From Meandrina meandrites (Eukaryota > Cnidaria > Anthozoa > Scleractinia > Meandrinidae): a DNA stretch of 64,000 nt. The notes beneath the pieces were generated by a model. That model ran no database searches, was not told the origin of the DNA, and saw only the letters and a program-made list of their open reading frames with translations. Made by a program: the position numbers and the translations under genes. Each line of letters begins with the position of its first letter. The first letter of the stretch is position 1. The DNA lies in assembly GCA_963693305.1 (NCBI GenBank), contig OY855904.1:11455996-11519995 (forward strand), written 5' to 3'. This document shows positions 47,440-60,200 of the stretch, piece by piece.

Positions 47440-47480
47440 TAGCCTGGTAACGCCGGAAATACGTCTGCGTTCGCAGGCTA
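47440..47480. mobile_element. 41-bp mini-element with TAGCCTG ends
   Basis: Starts TAGCCTGG and ends CAGGCTA, the terminal sequence shared with 1687-1882 and 5873-5962. The flanks are CTACTCGCT (47431-47439) and CTACTCGTT (47481-47489), a 9-bp duplication with one mismatch. Copy A has a single GTACTCGTT at 3819-3827. Confidence 0.8.
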
Positions 47481-48463
47481 CTACTCGTTGTGACAGTGTA
47501 AAGGCGCTCGACTCCGCTTGACGAACGACACAAGCAAATTGAAGGTGCGATAAAAGTAACAACAAAGAGGACAGGTTTTTTCAATGCACACGGATCTGTT
47601 TCTTCAAGTATCACGCTTTATTTAATTGTCCTTCAATAGAAGCTTATTGATTTCCTTTCCAATTTCCAAATGCCATATATACCATATATACGCCATATAT
47701 GCCATATATACGCGCAGCAGCAACAACAACAACACCGTGTTTTGTTTCCGGATCCTTGAGATTTTCCCTGAGTTCTCTACCAAAAATACTTAACAAAGTT
47801 TGCTGGAACTGAAGCAGTTTGGTCCCATAGCCATGACATAAGGGTGACCAGTCAGGACCAGTGGCACAGCAATCAAGCAAGCGGACAGCACCTCTTGTCT
47901 TTTAGTCTGCGAACACAGCCGCCTCTCATCGCTCCGCTGGAAAAAGTCGAAAACGTATGGAGCGACTTCACAGGCTAGGAAGGTCAAGTTTCCCGACCCC
48001 GCACTACTGTCGACTATTGTAGGCGCCGTTAGCGCCAAGAGAAAGGCCTCCTTTAATACTTCCTTTCCGTTAATTTCTAGTTTGCCTGATTGAACGAATA
48101 TATTTGAAAACAGTAAACAGAAAGATTCACCTTTTAGATTGATCTGGCAAGGGTCTGGTTTGATTGACGTGCTGTCCTGTTTCTGATTGGATAAAACCAC
48201 AGGAGGAAAATTCTTCCTGTAAATTTGGCACGCTGCAAGTGATAAAAGTCGTTCGGCCGTGGTCTGCTGCTAAACCGGAAACGAGAAGCGAACGGCTTTT
48301 AAGAAAGTGGACAATTCGCCTTTCGTGGTGCTTTTACTGGCACACGATCGAACATAAATATCGCCTCCAAAGAGGAATTTATCAGCTAAAGCTGAAATCT
48401 GTGGCCTTGTGTTCGATGGAGAAGTTGAAGCTGTGTTGTTCTGGCAGAGGCCCAGAGCTTGCC

Positions 48464-48938
48464 GAGGGGGACATTGGGGGTTGCTAAACACCGCATTACC
48501 GCAAATAATAGCGGCAAATATCGCAATACCGCAAAAATATCCGGAAAATACCGCAATTTCATAGTAAGCCTGTATAGCTGACGAATTTGTTGACAAGAGG
48601 GTAAAATTAGAGGCAATAACGAGCGGTGGGACCGAGGAAAAGCCAGGAAACAATAACAAGGCTTTAAACTGGTCGTTAAAACAGTCAAATTGTTCATTAA
48701 AATGTGCGATAAAATAAAGCTGTTTTAGGTTGCTTCCGAAACGACCAGAAACAGCTAAAAATGGTTGGAAAAAGGTGAAGGATACGTTTTTTATACCAAC
48801 TATCGTCGACCAAAACGCCAAGAAAACGCGTCCCGCAGGTTTGGAGAATACCGTAATACCGCAATTCAAGATTAAAATTACCGAAATACCGCATGAAAAA
48901 TTGGCCAATACCGCAATATCGCAAACCCCAATGTCTCC
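48464..48938. mobile_element. 475-bp MITE with ACCGCA subrepeats
   Basis: The ends GGGGGACATTGGGGGTTGC and the complement of GCAAACCCCAATGTCTCC are inverted. TTGCC is duplicated at 48459-48463 and 48939-48943, and copy A has one TTGCC (4753-4757). Just inside both ends lie many short units around ATACCGCAATA and ATATCGCAA. No coding sequence was recognised. Confidence 0.85.
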
Positions 48939-50908
48939 TTGCCCGCTCGGCTTTCGACCGTAGGGATGGGATGATTTGCCTTTTCTTGGAGACTTTTCCA
49001 AGCAGAGCGAAGAATTGCTCTGGTAGTTATCTCCTGTTCCATTTCTCTGTACAAGAAACAAGAGAGACAATCTCTTCTTCCCAGTGTAGGCATTTTCTTG
49101 ACGGGTCTTGACAAAGTCCAAGCCAGGGAGTCATGTGAGCCATTCCGGTTAGCCCAAGTAACACATCAGCAAGCCTGGTTAGCCTACAATTAATTTAGTA
49201 GCTTGTGGTGAACCTTTTTATTGGGATAAGAGATTTCTGGCTCGCATGACTTACATGGCTCGCATATTGTACAAACTCATCCAGAGACATCAAATCGAAA
49301 GAAACTTTCAGGAAACTGGACTTGACAGCGTAACCCCATACGGAACTGTATACACGAGGTGTCAAATTAACCGGCTCTTCATATGGTCTGTACTCGGCTC
49401 ACTGCACTCGCTGATTCTGCTGATTCAGTTCATTTTTTACCCTAAACCACTTGGGAGCATGTTCGCAGGTGTAAACTCTATTGTGCACAATTTTACGCTG
49501 ACAACATTCGAACATACAGACAATTTTGAGTACCTGTCGTCAGCTAAAGGCTGAAATCAGTACAGGACATTCGCGCGCGTGAGCTTTGCGGTGTATGTGA
49601 CACGGGTGAAGTCGTTGATAGTCTCTTTTGCAGCCTGCGACGGAGACTAAGTCGTTGAATGGTTGAGCTAATTTTATTTCAATAGGTTTGGGAATGTACT
49701 GAATGTACTGTATTTTCGTAATCTAGCGATCATTTCGAAAATTAGCTCATAGCATAAAAATTACACTTGGCCTAAATTATTTTCTTGCACTGGCCTGCTG
49801 AAACCGGAAGCCGTCATTGCAACCCTCATCCATTTGTTTAAAAATCCCAGCTCGCTCAACCTTCACTATATTTTTGTAAAGAATATAGCTAGGATAAAAA
49901 GTGTCCACACGGTTTCCAGACAAAGATATTTTTTTGCAATTCACAAGATTTCTCAAGGGACCACGACGCATCTTGTACAAATGGAACAGCCGAAAACATC
50001 TTGCCTCAAACTACGAATGGGACGGTATCGACGGCCTTCAAGCGAACTGTTCGTCCAGCAACGATCTTTTCTTCTTTTCACGCCGCCAACGGCTACAGTA
50101 GTACCGAAGGCTGGGCCCGGTGCATTCCCAAAGGTAGCAAAGCCTCCCACCTAGCCCGCAGAGATCCCATTGCTGGAACCATATCCTACTGCAATTTATG
50201 TAGATGATGCGACTCGGCTGGCCAAGTAACTTTTGAAAGAGGAACAAAAGAAAAATCCCTGAACAGTTTTGTTGCCCAATTATCGGGCAACGTTCTTGCC
50301 AAATTTCAGCGAAAAAGGTTTAAAACTTTTTTAAAAAACGAACTAAATGTGCGCCACACTCCTCGAAATTTGAGATGGGGCGTTTTTCCGGTTTAATTAC
50401 ACAAGGCGTGTGAAAATGATTGCACGTTGATCGATGAATTGAAGGCTCATTTTACTTTAAAAACAAAGAGAATTCGTATCAAAGCGGTCTCCATCGGTCA
50501 CAAGTATAAACAGTTCCATGGCAATCGCGGTCGCGAGCAACATAAAGGAAGCTAGCTTCAAACGAAGAACTAATCCTGATATCAATGAGGTTATCTTCAT
50601 TCCCGTAAGCGGAGAAACGATCAACGAAACCATGCTTGTAAAATGAGAGCATCTAGGTATATTTTTTTGTCAAAACAATAGTGCGTTTGTCAATCTTTAG
50701 GCGATACTTTTACTGTAATAATACTTTAAATATTAGACAAAGCATGTACGTATGTAATAAAGTATTGATCTATCTTGTAGTGCCAGGCGTTAGGTGAGTT
50801 GAGGAGCACCGTGAAATTTGGAATTAGCGTGACGAACAGCGACACACCGTTTTTGGCGCTGCTCCCCGCCGGGGACTAACCGAACATTTGAAACAGGCTA
50901 GGTGCCAG

Positions 50909-50993
50909 TAGTCTCCTTTGCAGCCGTTTTTAGTGTCGTCACGCAACGCTCCTCCCCGCGTGACGACACTAAAAACGGCTGCGAAGGAGACTA
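50909..50993. mobile_element. 85-bp foldback element, 9-bp TSD
   Basis: The arms TAGTCTCCTTTGCAGCCG... and the complement ...CGGCTGCGAAGGAGACTA enclose a short loop around GCAACGCTCCTCCC. Flanked by AGGTGCCAG at 50900-50908 and 50994-51002; copy A has one AAGTGCCAG. The 9-bp duplication suggests MULE-type mobilisation. Confidence 0.88.
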
Positions 50994-51638
50994 AGGTGCC
51001 AGCAGCATCTCCTGATCAAAATATGACCCTTTGTCGCTGGCGGCTGACACTTCGTCCAAGTCTTTGTCAAATTCTTTTATTCTTTTTCGTTTTGGTGCTC
51101 TCTATGCACTTAAAGGGACAGGAACTTTGCCTTTTTTCTTTGACGACATAACCTAGGGACATTGGTTGCAGACCTCTCGATTCGAAGACTGCTCGAGCGC
51201 GTTCGAAAAAAATACGGCTGTTTTGCAGTCTACAGATATTAAAGGTAATTACAAAATGTAAATAATTACTGATATCTTTTTGACAATTTTTTATATCCGA
51301 GAACCCAACCACAGATTTTTGTGTTGTTTGATGAGGAATCATAATAAAGTTGCATTATTGTTCAACAACTAAATGGCTGCTGGAAAAACTTAAAAATGTT
51401 AAAGATAAGCTGTTAATAATAAAGTTAATTATTAACATATTGAGCAGTCGTGGTGTTAAAAAAATATTGGCAATGTGTTTATCAGTTAACAATGACTATG
51501 TGTGGAAGATTTGAAGAATTTTGAGTGAAAATATCCCTGTCTTTAATATGGTCAAAAATGCACCAAATTTGCTAGGGCAGGTACGTTAAGACGACTATTA
51601 AAAGACGTTATTACTGCAGTTACATGTTATGAGTCTAA

Positions 51639-51886
51639 TACCTGATTCACACCAACAAAACATGTTTAGCTATAGTTAAACCAGGTTTAAGAAAATGAAA
51701 ATCAGCAACAGACAACTGACAGACTAAATTTTACATAGGGTTCAAGTATGCTCTAACTTGTGCTTTCACTGTGCTAAATGTGAAGTCGATAAACATCAGT
51801 CAGCGACTTCCACAAAGAGAACAATTTTAAACCGTGTTTAACTAAACAACATTTAAATATGTGTAAGTTTTGGTGTGAAGGGGGTA
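51639..51886. mobile_element. 248-bp MITE with TAA target duplication
   Basis: The ends TACCTGATTCACACCAA and the complement of TTGGTGTGAAGGGGGTA are imperfect inverted repeats. TAA lies at 51636-51638 and 51887-51889. Copy A has one TAA at 7843-7845 with matching flanks. A three-base TWA target points to PIF/Harbinger. Internal inverted AGTTAAAC / GTTTAACT segments are present. Confidence 0.82.
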
Positions 51887-52224
51887 TAAGATGTGCTACA
51901 AACTGAGATGTTCAACATAAATTATGTATCATGCAATAAGAAAACAATAATCATGGTAATTTCAAGGTATTTTCTTTTAACCATTTAGTTGTACTGTGAG
52001 ACCACAGTTTTGCATTTATTTATACTGCTCATTTAACACGAAATTAAAACAAATGGGCAAAATAAACATGTTCTCCGACTCTCAGGTTTGCTGGGGTATG
52101 TTCTTAGAATGTTCTAAAGTTGTGGTAAATCTCAGCCTCAACGGTCTGAACTCTAAGGCACTAAAAAGACAAATAAAGGACACCAGGTAAGGCTTCAAAC
52201 TGTATAATTTGATTTGTATATGAA

Positions 52225-52590
52225 GAATCAAGGGAGGGAGGGGGGGCTACAGACGAGACCATGGGTCTCTATCAGGGGGGGGGGGGGCTACAAACGAGAC
52301 CATGGATCTCTGCCAGGGGGTGGTTGGCTCACAGCAGATACCATGGTTGTCTACGGGCGGGGGGGGGGGGGGGGCTACAGAAGAGACCACGGGCCTCTAT
52401 CAGGGGTGGGGAGGCTACAGAAGAGACCATGGGTCTCTATCGGGGGGAGGGGGGCTACAGGCGAGACCAGGGGTCTCTACCAGGGGGTAGTTGGGTCACA
52501 GCAGATACCATGGGTCTCTACAAGGGGGAGGGGGGGGGGGGCAAAATAGATACTATGGGTCTCCTCAAGGGGGTGGGGGGCTATAAGAGG
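52225..52590. repeat. GAGACCATGGGTCTC minisatellite, copy B
   Basis: About eight units; partner of 8370-8790 with one or two fewer units. The variants GATACCATGG and GAGACCACGGGCCTC are interspersed. Confidence 0.9.
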
Positions 52591-52645
52591 ACGCCATCAT
52601 CTCCACTTATTCTGGTGGGTCCTGAGCTTGTATAGTAGTTTTGAT

Positions 52646-53833
52646 AACAAAATCGAAATGTTTTCGGCTCAATGACTTCAACACATACCAAGTTTGATAT
52701 CTCGTAAAGTTTCGTTGGCACAACCACAGCAACGCTTTATTTGCACAAAACAAGAATGAAAATACAATGCAGGTCAAAAAACTTTAAGGCTGTCAGTAGA
52801 TAATAATTATGTACGAGCACGATGAGTCACCGCACAGTAAGGTCTTCGAGATAGCCTCCAGTCTTGCCATGTCTATTTGTCAGTAATAACAGTGGACTAA
52901 ATAAAAGAACTATAACTTAGTCGTTTTCAAATCAATTTGATAAAATAATGAACGAGACTGATATTGAAGAGATGGTAATTAGGATGTCTCTTTCGAGTGT
53001 TGATCTGACAGCTTAATAAGAAATATTCCTGAGAAATATTCCTTGTTTCAGTGCGGTTTCTCTTTTTCACGTGACTTACAACAAATCTTTACAATCAGCT
53101 TTATAGCAAATCTGATCACGACAAGATATTATTTGACCAACCTTTTGTTAAGTGCACGATTTTTACCTTTTTATATTGGGGTTGTTTGGCAAATCTGGGA
53201 CATAGGTGCGCACGCTGGTATGAACGGAAATCGAAAGTCTCTTTTGTTCTTCCTCATTTGCATTTAGTGGTACTCATTAGCATATAAAAAACGACTTATG
53301 CAAAATCGTTCTATTTAATAACCTGAACCATGCTTGGCGAGAACGGATTGAAATTGGAAAATTCTAACAGTGTTTCGTTACGGTTTGTCAGAAAATGGCG
53401 CGGCAAAATATTACCCTCGGGTTAGGCTAAGGCAATGTGCGGGGCTTACAGACGGCGAGCATAAGCTTTGCGGTACAGTAGTGAGACGGCACTACACAGT
53501 TAGGTGAATGAACGTCTGGGATGGAGGAAGCTGATTCATTTTGTTTTTGGAACACAATCTTGACACTATCAATCGGTTCTTTCCAGTCTCCTCAGTTGTA
53601 AAACTAGTTCCGACCACAAACACTAAGTGGCCCTATTAGCGAGACAACCTCAACGCGGCTTCTCCCTTCATCACTCGGTCAGTGAGCAAAATGGTATCAC
53701 CATGCACATTCTCCTAGCTAGCATTAAGAGAAACATCTGAAAATCAGTAAGGAGAATCCGTATTTCGAGCTTGGCGATAAAATATAAAGACAACATAGAA
53801 CACTTGAAGCTTCATATTCATCTCAACCCACAT
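52646..53833. other. Intergenic, nothing recognised
   Basis: AT-rich sequence with no clear repeat or exon. The ORF at 53043-53267 has no recognised similarity. It ends in the 3' region of the minus-strand EGF gene. Confidence 0.5.
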
Positions 53834-53839
53834 TTTATT
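53834..53839 (-). promoter_or_regulatory. Polyadenylation signal of EGF-peptide gene 1
   Basis: AATAAA on the minus strand, about 75 nt after the stop codon. Confidence 0.6.
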
Positions 53840-53912
53840 TCAGAAACAACATGTCTTGTTTGTATTAGCAGAATGGTTTCCTTCATCGACGGTTGTTTGT
53901 AAAACATGACTC

Positions 53913-55402
53913 TCAGCCAAGGATATCTGGATCTATAGCCCTGAATTGACATCTGGTGCCACTATAACCGTCTGCGCAGTTGCAAGCTATAGTCCGCTCC
54001 GACCCAATCTCGATCGCGAAGCACTCTCCTTCGTTAAGGCACTGAGTAACTCCCGATTCTTCGGCAGTACATGCTGAAGAAAGTAAAATTATAATTATAT
54101 ATTAATTTAACTTGTTTTTTTCTGAAACAGAGGTTCTGTGCATATCATTTAACATTTAGTAACAAAGAGTGCAGACGATTACTATAGTTCCCGGCTCCGT
54201 TGCCAAAAATGCATGTAGAATTCTGCGTTTTTAAACGACTCGATAGCAGCTTTGAAGCTATGGTTTTATAAAGAACGACTAAAAGGGGAAAACATAAAAA
54301 AATTAAATTGTAGCAGTGCTGCTTGCCAACACGAAGCAAAGCTATGGTCCCATCACTGTGCTAACTCGAAGGTAAACTCCTTTTTCCAAAATAAAATGAA
54401 AAATATGCATCGCATGCATATTTACCAAATAACGCAATTTGAAACGGAAGGCTAAACTTCACTACAGAAGCACTACAACAATAGACTATTTCGACAAACT
54501 GTGCCTAACTTTATTCGCATATTTAGACTAGAATTGGGTTTCAAATTTTTTTTGTAGTGCATGCATTTCCTAACTAGCCATTGTCTATTGCCACATATAG
54601 CTCCCCGCACTTTGAACCAATAACAAATACGCACTTCGCATACGCACTGGGCCGCAAAACTTCCATTGAAATATACTCTCCACTCCCAGATAAAGAGTAC
54701 CTCCAATTTTTAATCAGTCAAAGTACACCCCCTTCTCCTCTCAGGAATATAACCCCGTTGAAAATACGCCCATTTGTTTTTGGACGATCTTACACTGTAA
54801 GCCTCATTTCTGTCTAGGTAGCTAAATGTGTTTTGATTTTCTTTTCTAGTAAATGAGTGGTCAGGAATGAAAAGTCACAAAGGCTGGAGGAAACACCTAC
54901 GTAGTTTATGACTCAACTGCTCTGGCGCTGCGTCCCGTCGGCGTCTTCCATCATCTACCGAGAAACAGATAGTTCAGTGTTAGAAAATATGAAATTGATT
55001 ACTACTGATAATAACACGTTTCTTTAAAGAAATATTCAATACAGAAAATCATCACGGCTGCGGCATCCCGGCGCTTGCTGCAGTCCTCGATTAAAATATA
55101 CCAAAAGATGTAGATTTTTTCATCAAGGCGTCCTATTTGTTCATGTACACCTAAAATGTATCTTAATCTATTTATGTGTATCTATAAAATAGTTTATTTT
55201 ATCTTCGCATAACATTATCGCTAAATACTCATTTTTAACTGTCAGTGAGCAAAAATGCGATCGTTAATAGACGGGTTGGTTGCATCCCAGTATTCCTGAA
55301 GAAAATTTCTAACCAGAGAATGTTTTAATGTTTTAACTTACGTTGAAGTAGAGCGGTGTGTACCACTCCAAGGAGAACGCAGAGTGCAAGGATTGCCTTC
55401 AT
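53913..55402 (-). CDS. Small secreted EGF-domain peptide, gene 1
   Basis: Two exons on the minus strand: 55402-55342 and 54073-53913, joined by a phase-1 GT-AG intron, giving 73 residues. Exon 1 encodes a typical signal peptide (MKAILALCVLLGVVHT). Exon 2 encodes one EGF-like domain with six cysteines spaced C-x9-C-x5-C-x12-C-x-C-x8-C, including CADGYSGTRC, then a short tail ending DPDILG. The mature product is about 50 residues with no membrane segment, so it should be released. Single-domain EGF peptides in sea anemones include venom components and EGF-receptor ligands. Which applies here cannot be told from sequence. It is the paralogue of the gene at 62576-63552. The intron (54074-55341) shows no recognised element. 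Confidence 0.85.
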
Positions 55403-57247
55403 TTCTGAGCTGAAGAGGTAGGGATCTCAATTGATCGTCTTTGCTCGTGGTAATTCCTCCGAAGATCACTCGATGGTCTGCAGAACTTAAATGATATTCT
55501 TTTCTTCGTTGGGAAGTTTTAAATGTGTGGAATTTACATGTGCTGAAGAATAGAAACGCCTTGAGCTATAGATCCATTAAAAACTGATTAAAACGACAAT
55601 ATTCTATCTTTGAATCAACGAGTAAAAAGCAATGAAGAAAATTCTACGCAGATAGTTTTTCTTAACAATTAGACTAGACGCCTGAGTTTTCAGGATGAAC
55701 GAATAGTAATCAACGAGGTGCATTAACTGTTATAGTAGAACCCTAAAGGATTGCTGTCTAAAACTCACAATTTTATGTACTTTTGAACAAAAAATCAAGA
55801 ATAATTGTCGTTTAAAAAGGGCAGACGCACGCATGATCGTATCTAAACCGTGAAAATAAAACAATGTGAGAGCCAATCAGATTCGCGGATTTCCAATCAA
55901 AACACGGCTGAGTTTCTAGATCTACTCATTACCAATATTCATGACTAAGTTATTTATTAATCAAATTGTTAGTTTTACTACCTTGGTGCCCTTGTTACGC
56001 ATTTTGCAAAATCGTAAGTGAGGAAAGCGAAGGGAGGGGTGAGTGGGGAAAAGATGTGCCCTTTCTTGCTAGGATAGCGCAAAGGGGGTGGGCAAGATTT
56101 TCGCTATTTCGGGCTAATATTTAATTAGCAAAAAAAAACATCCACGGGTTCTCCTTATCGTTAACTAAAAGTAATACACGATGTAGTTACAAATGCCTAC
56201 AAAAACAACAGCCGTACGGAAATACGTATTAACGTACCCTTAACGGGGAAGACAAGTGCCGCAACATTATACATTGTTTAAAATCAAGGTTTTCAAAAAA
56301 CATGGCCTGATGGCCCGATGTCATAGACAGGATATACTGATCCCGCCATGCAGAAGGCGAGATTTCGCGTTGACATTATTGAACGCGAAGCATAATTATT
56401 CTCTACAATACTGCCATTGGGAATATCGCAACTGTCTTAAACAAGGTCATAAATAACAGAATACCATAATAATTTGGGGTTGAGAATTCAGTGTGTTGTG
56501 TCTTTAACAGGGTCAGGTTTGAACCACACCGAGGCACCTGCTCACTCAAGAAACTCAAGTGTCTGTCGAGTAACCCCTTCTACCGGCTACCTGAGAGACT
56601 TGAAAATCTATTGTATTTGTCGAATATGTTGAATTAGCACTGAACCGGGGAGATTAAAAACATTAGAGGATGTGGTAGGTTGATTTACATGATGCGATTC
56701 GTGTTGTAGTCATGGCGTAAGCGTGTCGCATGTGATAATCGTATGACAAAGCGTACCGCGTAATTCGCCCCTGAGCAAACCACGATGGCAAACAACTTTT
56801 TGTTTGCAAACAAAGGTTCAATGAGCCGGAAAATAGCTGTGCACGTGCTGTATAACTCAACGCGAAATGACTAAATTTTGCATATTGTGAACAAGACCGC
56901 CGCTACTGCCAGGGCCCGCGCAGCAAGATTTTGAGTGGGGGGCTTAAGCGTGAGCCAGGTTTTTATTTTTGAGGGGGGGGGGGGGGGGGGAGCGGAGGCA
57001 TGCCACCCTGGGAAAATTAGGGTTTTAGTTACTCTCAGATATCGGAAGGTGGATTTAAAATTAACAAACAGAGTATTAAAGCGCATGTTTTTTACAACTT
57101 GAAACAACAAGGGTCCGCAAACAAAAATGGTGCTAACGTACCAAGATCTACAAGGGATTATTGCAATTTATTTGCGCTGGCCTTCGAGCTGGCATTATTT
57201 AGATTTGCTACACCGCGCTGATGAATCCCAAAAAGTACGGAATGGCT
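55403..57247. other. Intergenic upstream of EGF gene 1, repeats
   Basis: A segment at 55725-55790 (CTAAAGGATTG...CAATTTTATGTAC) recurs in the same orientation at 61640-61695. A poly-G run lies at about 56977-56990 beside a CAGGGCCCGCGCAG sequence. No exon was recognised. Confidence 0.5.
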
Positions 57248-57260
57248 GTCCGTGATTGTA

Positions 57261-60200
57261 CTTACTTACTTAATCCTCTTCGTTCCTAAGTGGAACATAG
57301 GTCCTCAACTAGTGCGCGCCACCTAACCCTATTTTGTGCAGTGCCTTTTGCCTCATTCCACGTAACATGCTTCGCCGCCAACTCTGCCATTCTTGTGCGT
57401 CTCCAGCTGTGTTGGGGTCTCCCTCTCTTTCGCTTCCCCTGTGGGTTCCACTCTAGTGCCCTCTTGACTACGTGTCCATCTGGTTTCCTCAGTGTGTGGC
57501 CAATCCAGCCCCAAGCTCTCTGTCTTATCTCTTCCTCTATCGGTCGTTGCCCTGTTTGACTCCAAAGGTCCTTGTTGCTGATTTTTCTAGGCCACCAAAT
57601 CCGCAAGATGTTCCTCAGGCTCTTATTGATAAACACTTGCAACTTCTGCTCCAATCCCTTGGTCAGCCTCCAAGTTTCAGAACCATACAAGAGCACCGCC
57701 TTCACATTTGACCCAAAGACTCTCAGCTTGGTCTTGGTTGTTAGTGCCGTGGATCGCCATATTGGTCTCAGCATCGCAAATGCCTGTCTTGCCTTTCCAA
57801 TTCGTGCCTCCCTTCTTGCTTACAATGCTCCCAAGGTATGTGAACTCATCCACTTCCTCAACCCGCTCCCCAGCTACCGACACACCATCACCACGTTTGG
57901 TACCAATACGCATCAGCTTTGTCTTGGTGGCATTGATCTTCAGGCCTACCTTCGCACTTTGTACCTCCAAGGCCCGTGTCTTATCCCTCATATCCTGTAT
58001 TCTGTGCGACAGTAGGGCCAGATCATCGGCAAAATCAAGATCTTCTAATGATGTCGTAAAGGTCCACTGAATACCTCTTTTCCTTTCAAAGGCTGTCCTC
58101 GTCACCCAATCCAGGGCAACCAGAAACAGCAAGGGAGATAGCAGGCAGCCTTGTCTTACCCCGGTCCTCATATCCAATGGTTGAGTCTTCTGTCCATTGT
58201 GTACCACCTGTGCGGAGAAACCCTCATAGAGAACTTTGATGATGGTGACTATCTTGTCTGGCAACCCGTAGTGACGCAACAACCTCCACAAAACATCTCT
58301 ACTGATACTATCGAAGGCCTTCTCAAAATCGATAAAGTTGATGTACAAGGAGGACTGCCACTCGATACTCTGTTCTATAATAATCCGCAGTGTTGCTATT
58401 TGATCCGTGCAGCTTCGACCTGCTCTAAAGCCCGCCTGTTCCTCTCTTAGCTTTTCGTCCAACGCAATCTTGATGCGCTCCAGGATCACTCTGCAAAACA
58501 CCTTACTTGCCATGTTCAGCAACATAATGCCACGCCAGTTTTTACAGTAGCTCAGATCGCCTTTCTTGGGCAGCTTGATTAGCAAACCTTTTCTCCACTC
58601 CTCTGGTATCTTCTCCTCACTCCATATCCTGTTGCAGAGATCCAGAAGAACCTCCTCTGATGTGTCCCCTCCCGCCTTAATTGCCTCTGGTGGAATATTG
58701 TCACATCCTGCAGCCTTCCCGTTTTTTAACTTCTTTATAGCATTCTTGATTTCAATACGTGTAACGTGACCTGTCCTGATGTTAAGCTCGTCATTTGGCT
58801 CCACCTCTGGCGGGTTGATCGGCTCCTCATGGTTAAGCACTGTTTGAAAGTGCTCCCTCCACCGGTGCATCTCCTCCTCTGCTGTCCTGAGCAACACGCC
58901 TGCCTCGTTTCTCACTGGCTTACAAGTATTTTGGAACCTCCCACTTAGCTTTCTAGTGATCTCATACAAAGTCCTTGCATCACCTCTCTTTCCAGCCTCC
59001 TCAGCTCTCTCAGCTTCTGCTTCCACATACGCCCTCCTGTCTCTCCTACACCTCCTCTTCACCTCCCTATTTAACTCTTGATACCTTTTACTTGCCTCTC
59101 TCTTCTGGTTTCTTGTTCTGGCCATGTTTGTGGTGTTTTTTGCCACCTTTCGCTGCTCGATTAACTCCCAAGTCTCCTCGCTGATCCACTCCTTCCTGTT
59201 TGCCTTTGCCCCACCCAGCACCTGCTCGCAGGTCTCCACATAACCTTGTTCAATCTGCCTCCATTCATCATCCACTGACAGTTCCTCCTCCTCCATCAAC
59301 TGCTGCAGACCCTCAAATCTGTTATGCAGTGCTAGCTTGAATGCGTTCCTAACCTCCAGATCTTTCAGCTTGCTGACATCAAAACGCACTCGGCCACTAT
59401 CCCCCTTTCTCACTTTGGCAATCCTTAGCCTGACTTTTGCCATCAACAGGTGGTGGTCTGACCCAACGTCTGCTCCACGCATCGCGCGAACGTCCTGCAG
59501 TGAGCTCCTCCATCTCTTGCTAAATGCCAGGTGGTCGATCTGATTCACAATACCACCATCAGGAGACCTCCATGTCCGCTTGTGACACTCCCTATGGGGG
59601 AACAGCGTTCCACCTATTACCAGTTCATTTGCCTGACAGAAGTCCGCCCATCTCTCACCATTTTCATTCATCTCAGCTCTTGCTCCATGTTTACCCATCA
59701 CCTCCTCTCTGCCTGTGTTATCCATTCCCATCTTAGCATTCATATCTCCCATGACGATCTTCACATCTCTACATGGCACCTGCTCCAAAACCATCTGTAG
59801 CTGGTCGTAGAAATCATCCTTCGCCTCCTCCGTTGCCTCATTTGTTGGGGCATAGCATTGCAAGATGGTAACCTTCTGCCACCTCGAGTTGAACCGGGCT
59901 CTAATTATCCTCTCAGACACTGGCTCCCATTCCAGCAGACATTGTGCAGCTTCTTTGGACAGAATAAAGCCAACTCCTCTCTCATGATTTTCACCTTCAT
60001 CCATTCCTGAGTATAGTACAGTTTCGCCTGTAGCTACCCTCAACTTCCCACAAGAGTTCCATCTCATTTCACTTACTCCTAGAATACTAATACCATACCT
60101 CTGCATCTCCTTGATCACCTGTGCGCACTTACCAGTCTCAAACATTGTCCTAACATTCCATTGCCCGATCTTCACACACGCTTTTGGCGACAGCAATTTC

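Larger units (their letters stand above)
46453..52645 (+). repeat. Segmental duplication, copy B
   Basis: Direct partner of 1272-8839. Relative to copy A it lacks the 812-bp TTAA element, the 361-bp element and the family A element. It carries a 41-bp insertion, a 475-bp element, an 85-bp foldback and a 248-bp element that copy A lacks. The two copies therefore record post-duplication transposition. No supported gene. The 283-codon minus-strand frame at 48270-49121 reads through the inserted 475-bp element and is considered spurious. Confidence 0.85.

Noticed and set aside
48270..49121. A 283-codon minus-strand open frame in copy B
   Set aside because: It reads through the inserted 475-bp transposon. 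The parts shared with copy A (4528-4884) differ mostly by amino-acid-changing substitutions, so it behaves as non-coding.
57290..59800. Numerous plus-strand open frames opposite the LINE
   Set aside because: They are the antisense of the reverse transcriptase ORF, which has clear catalytic motifs on the minus strand.
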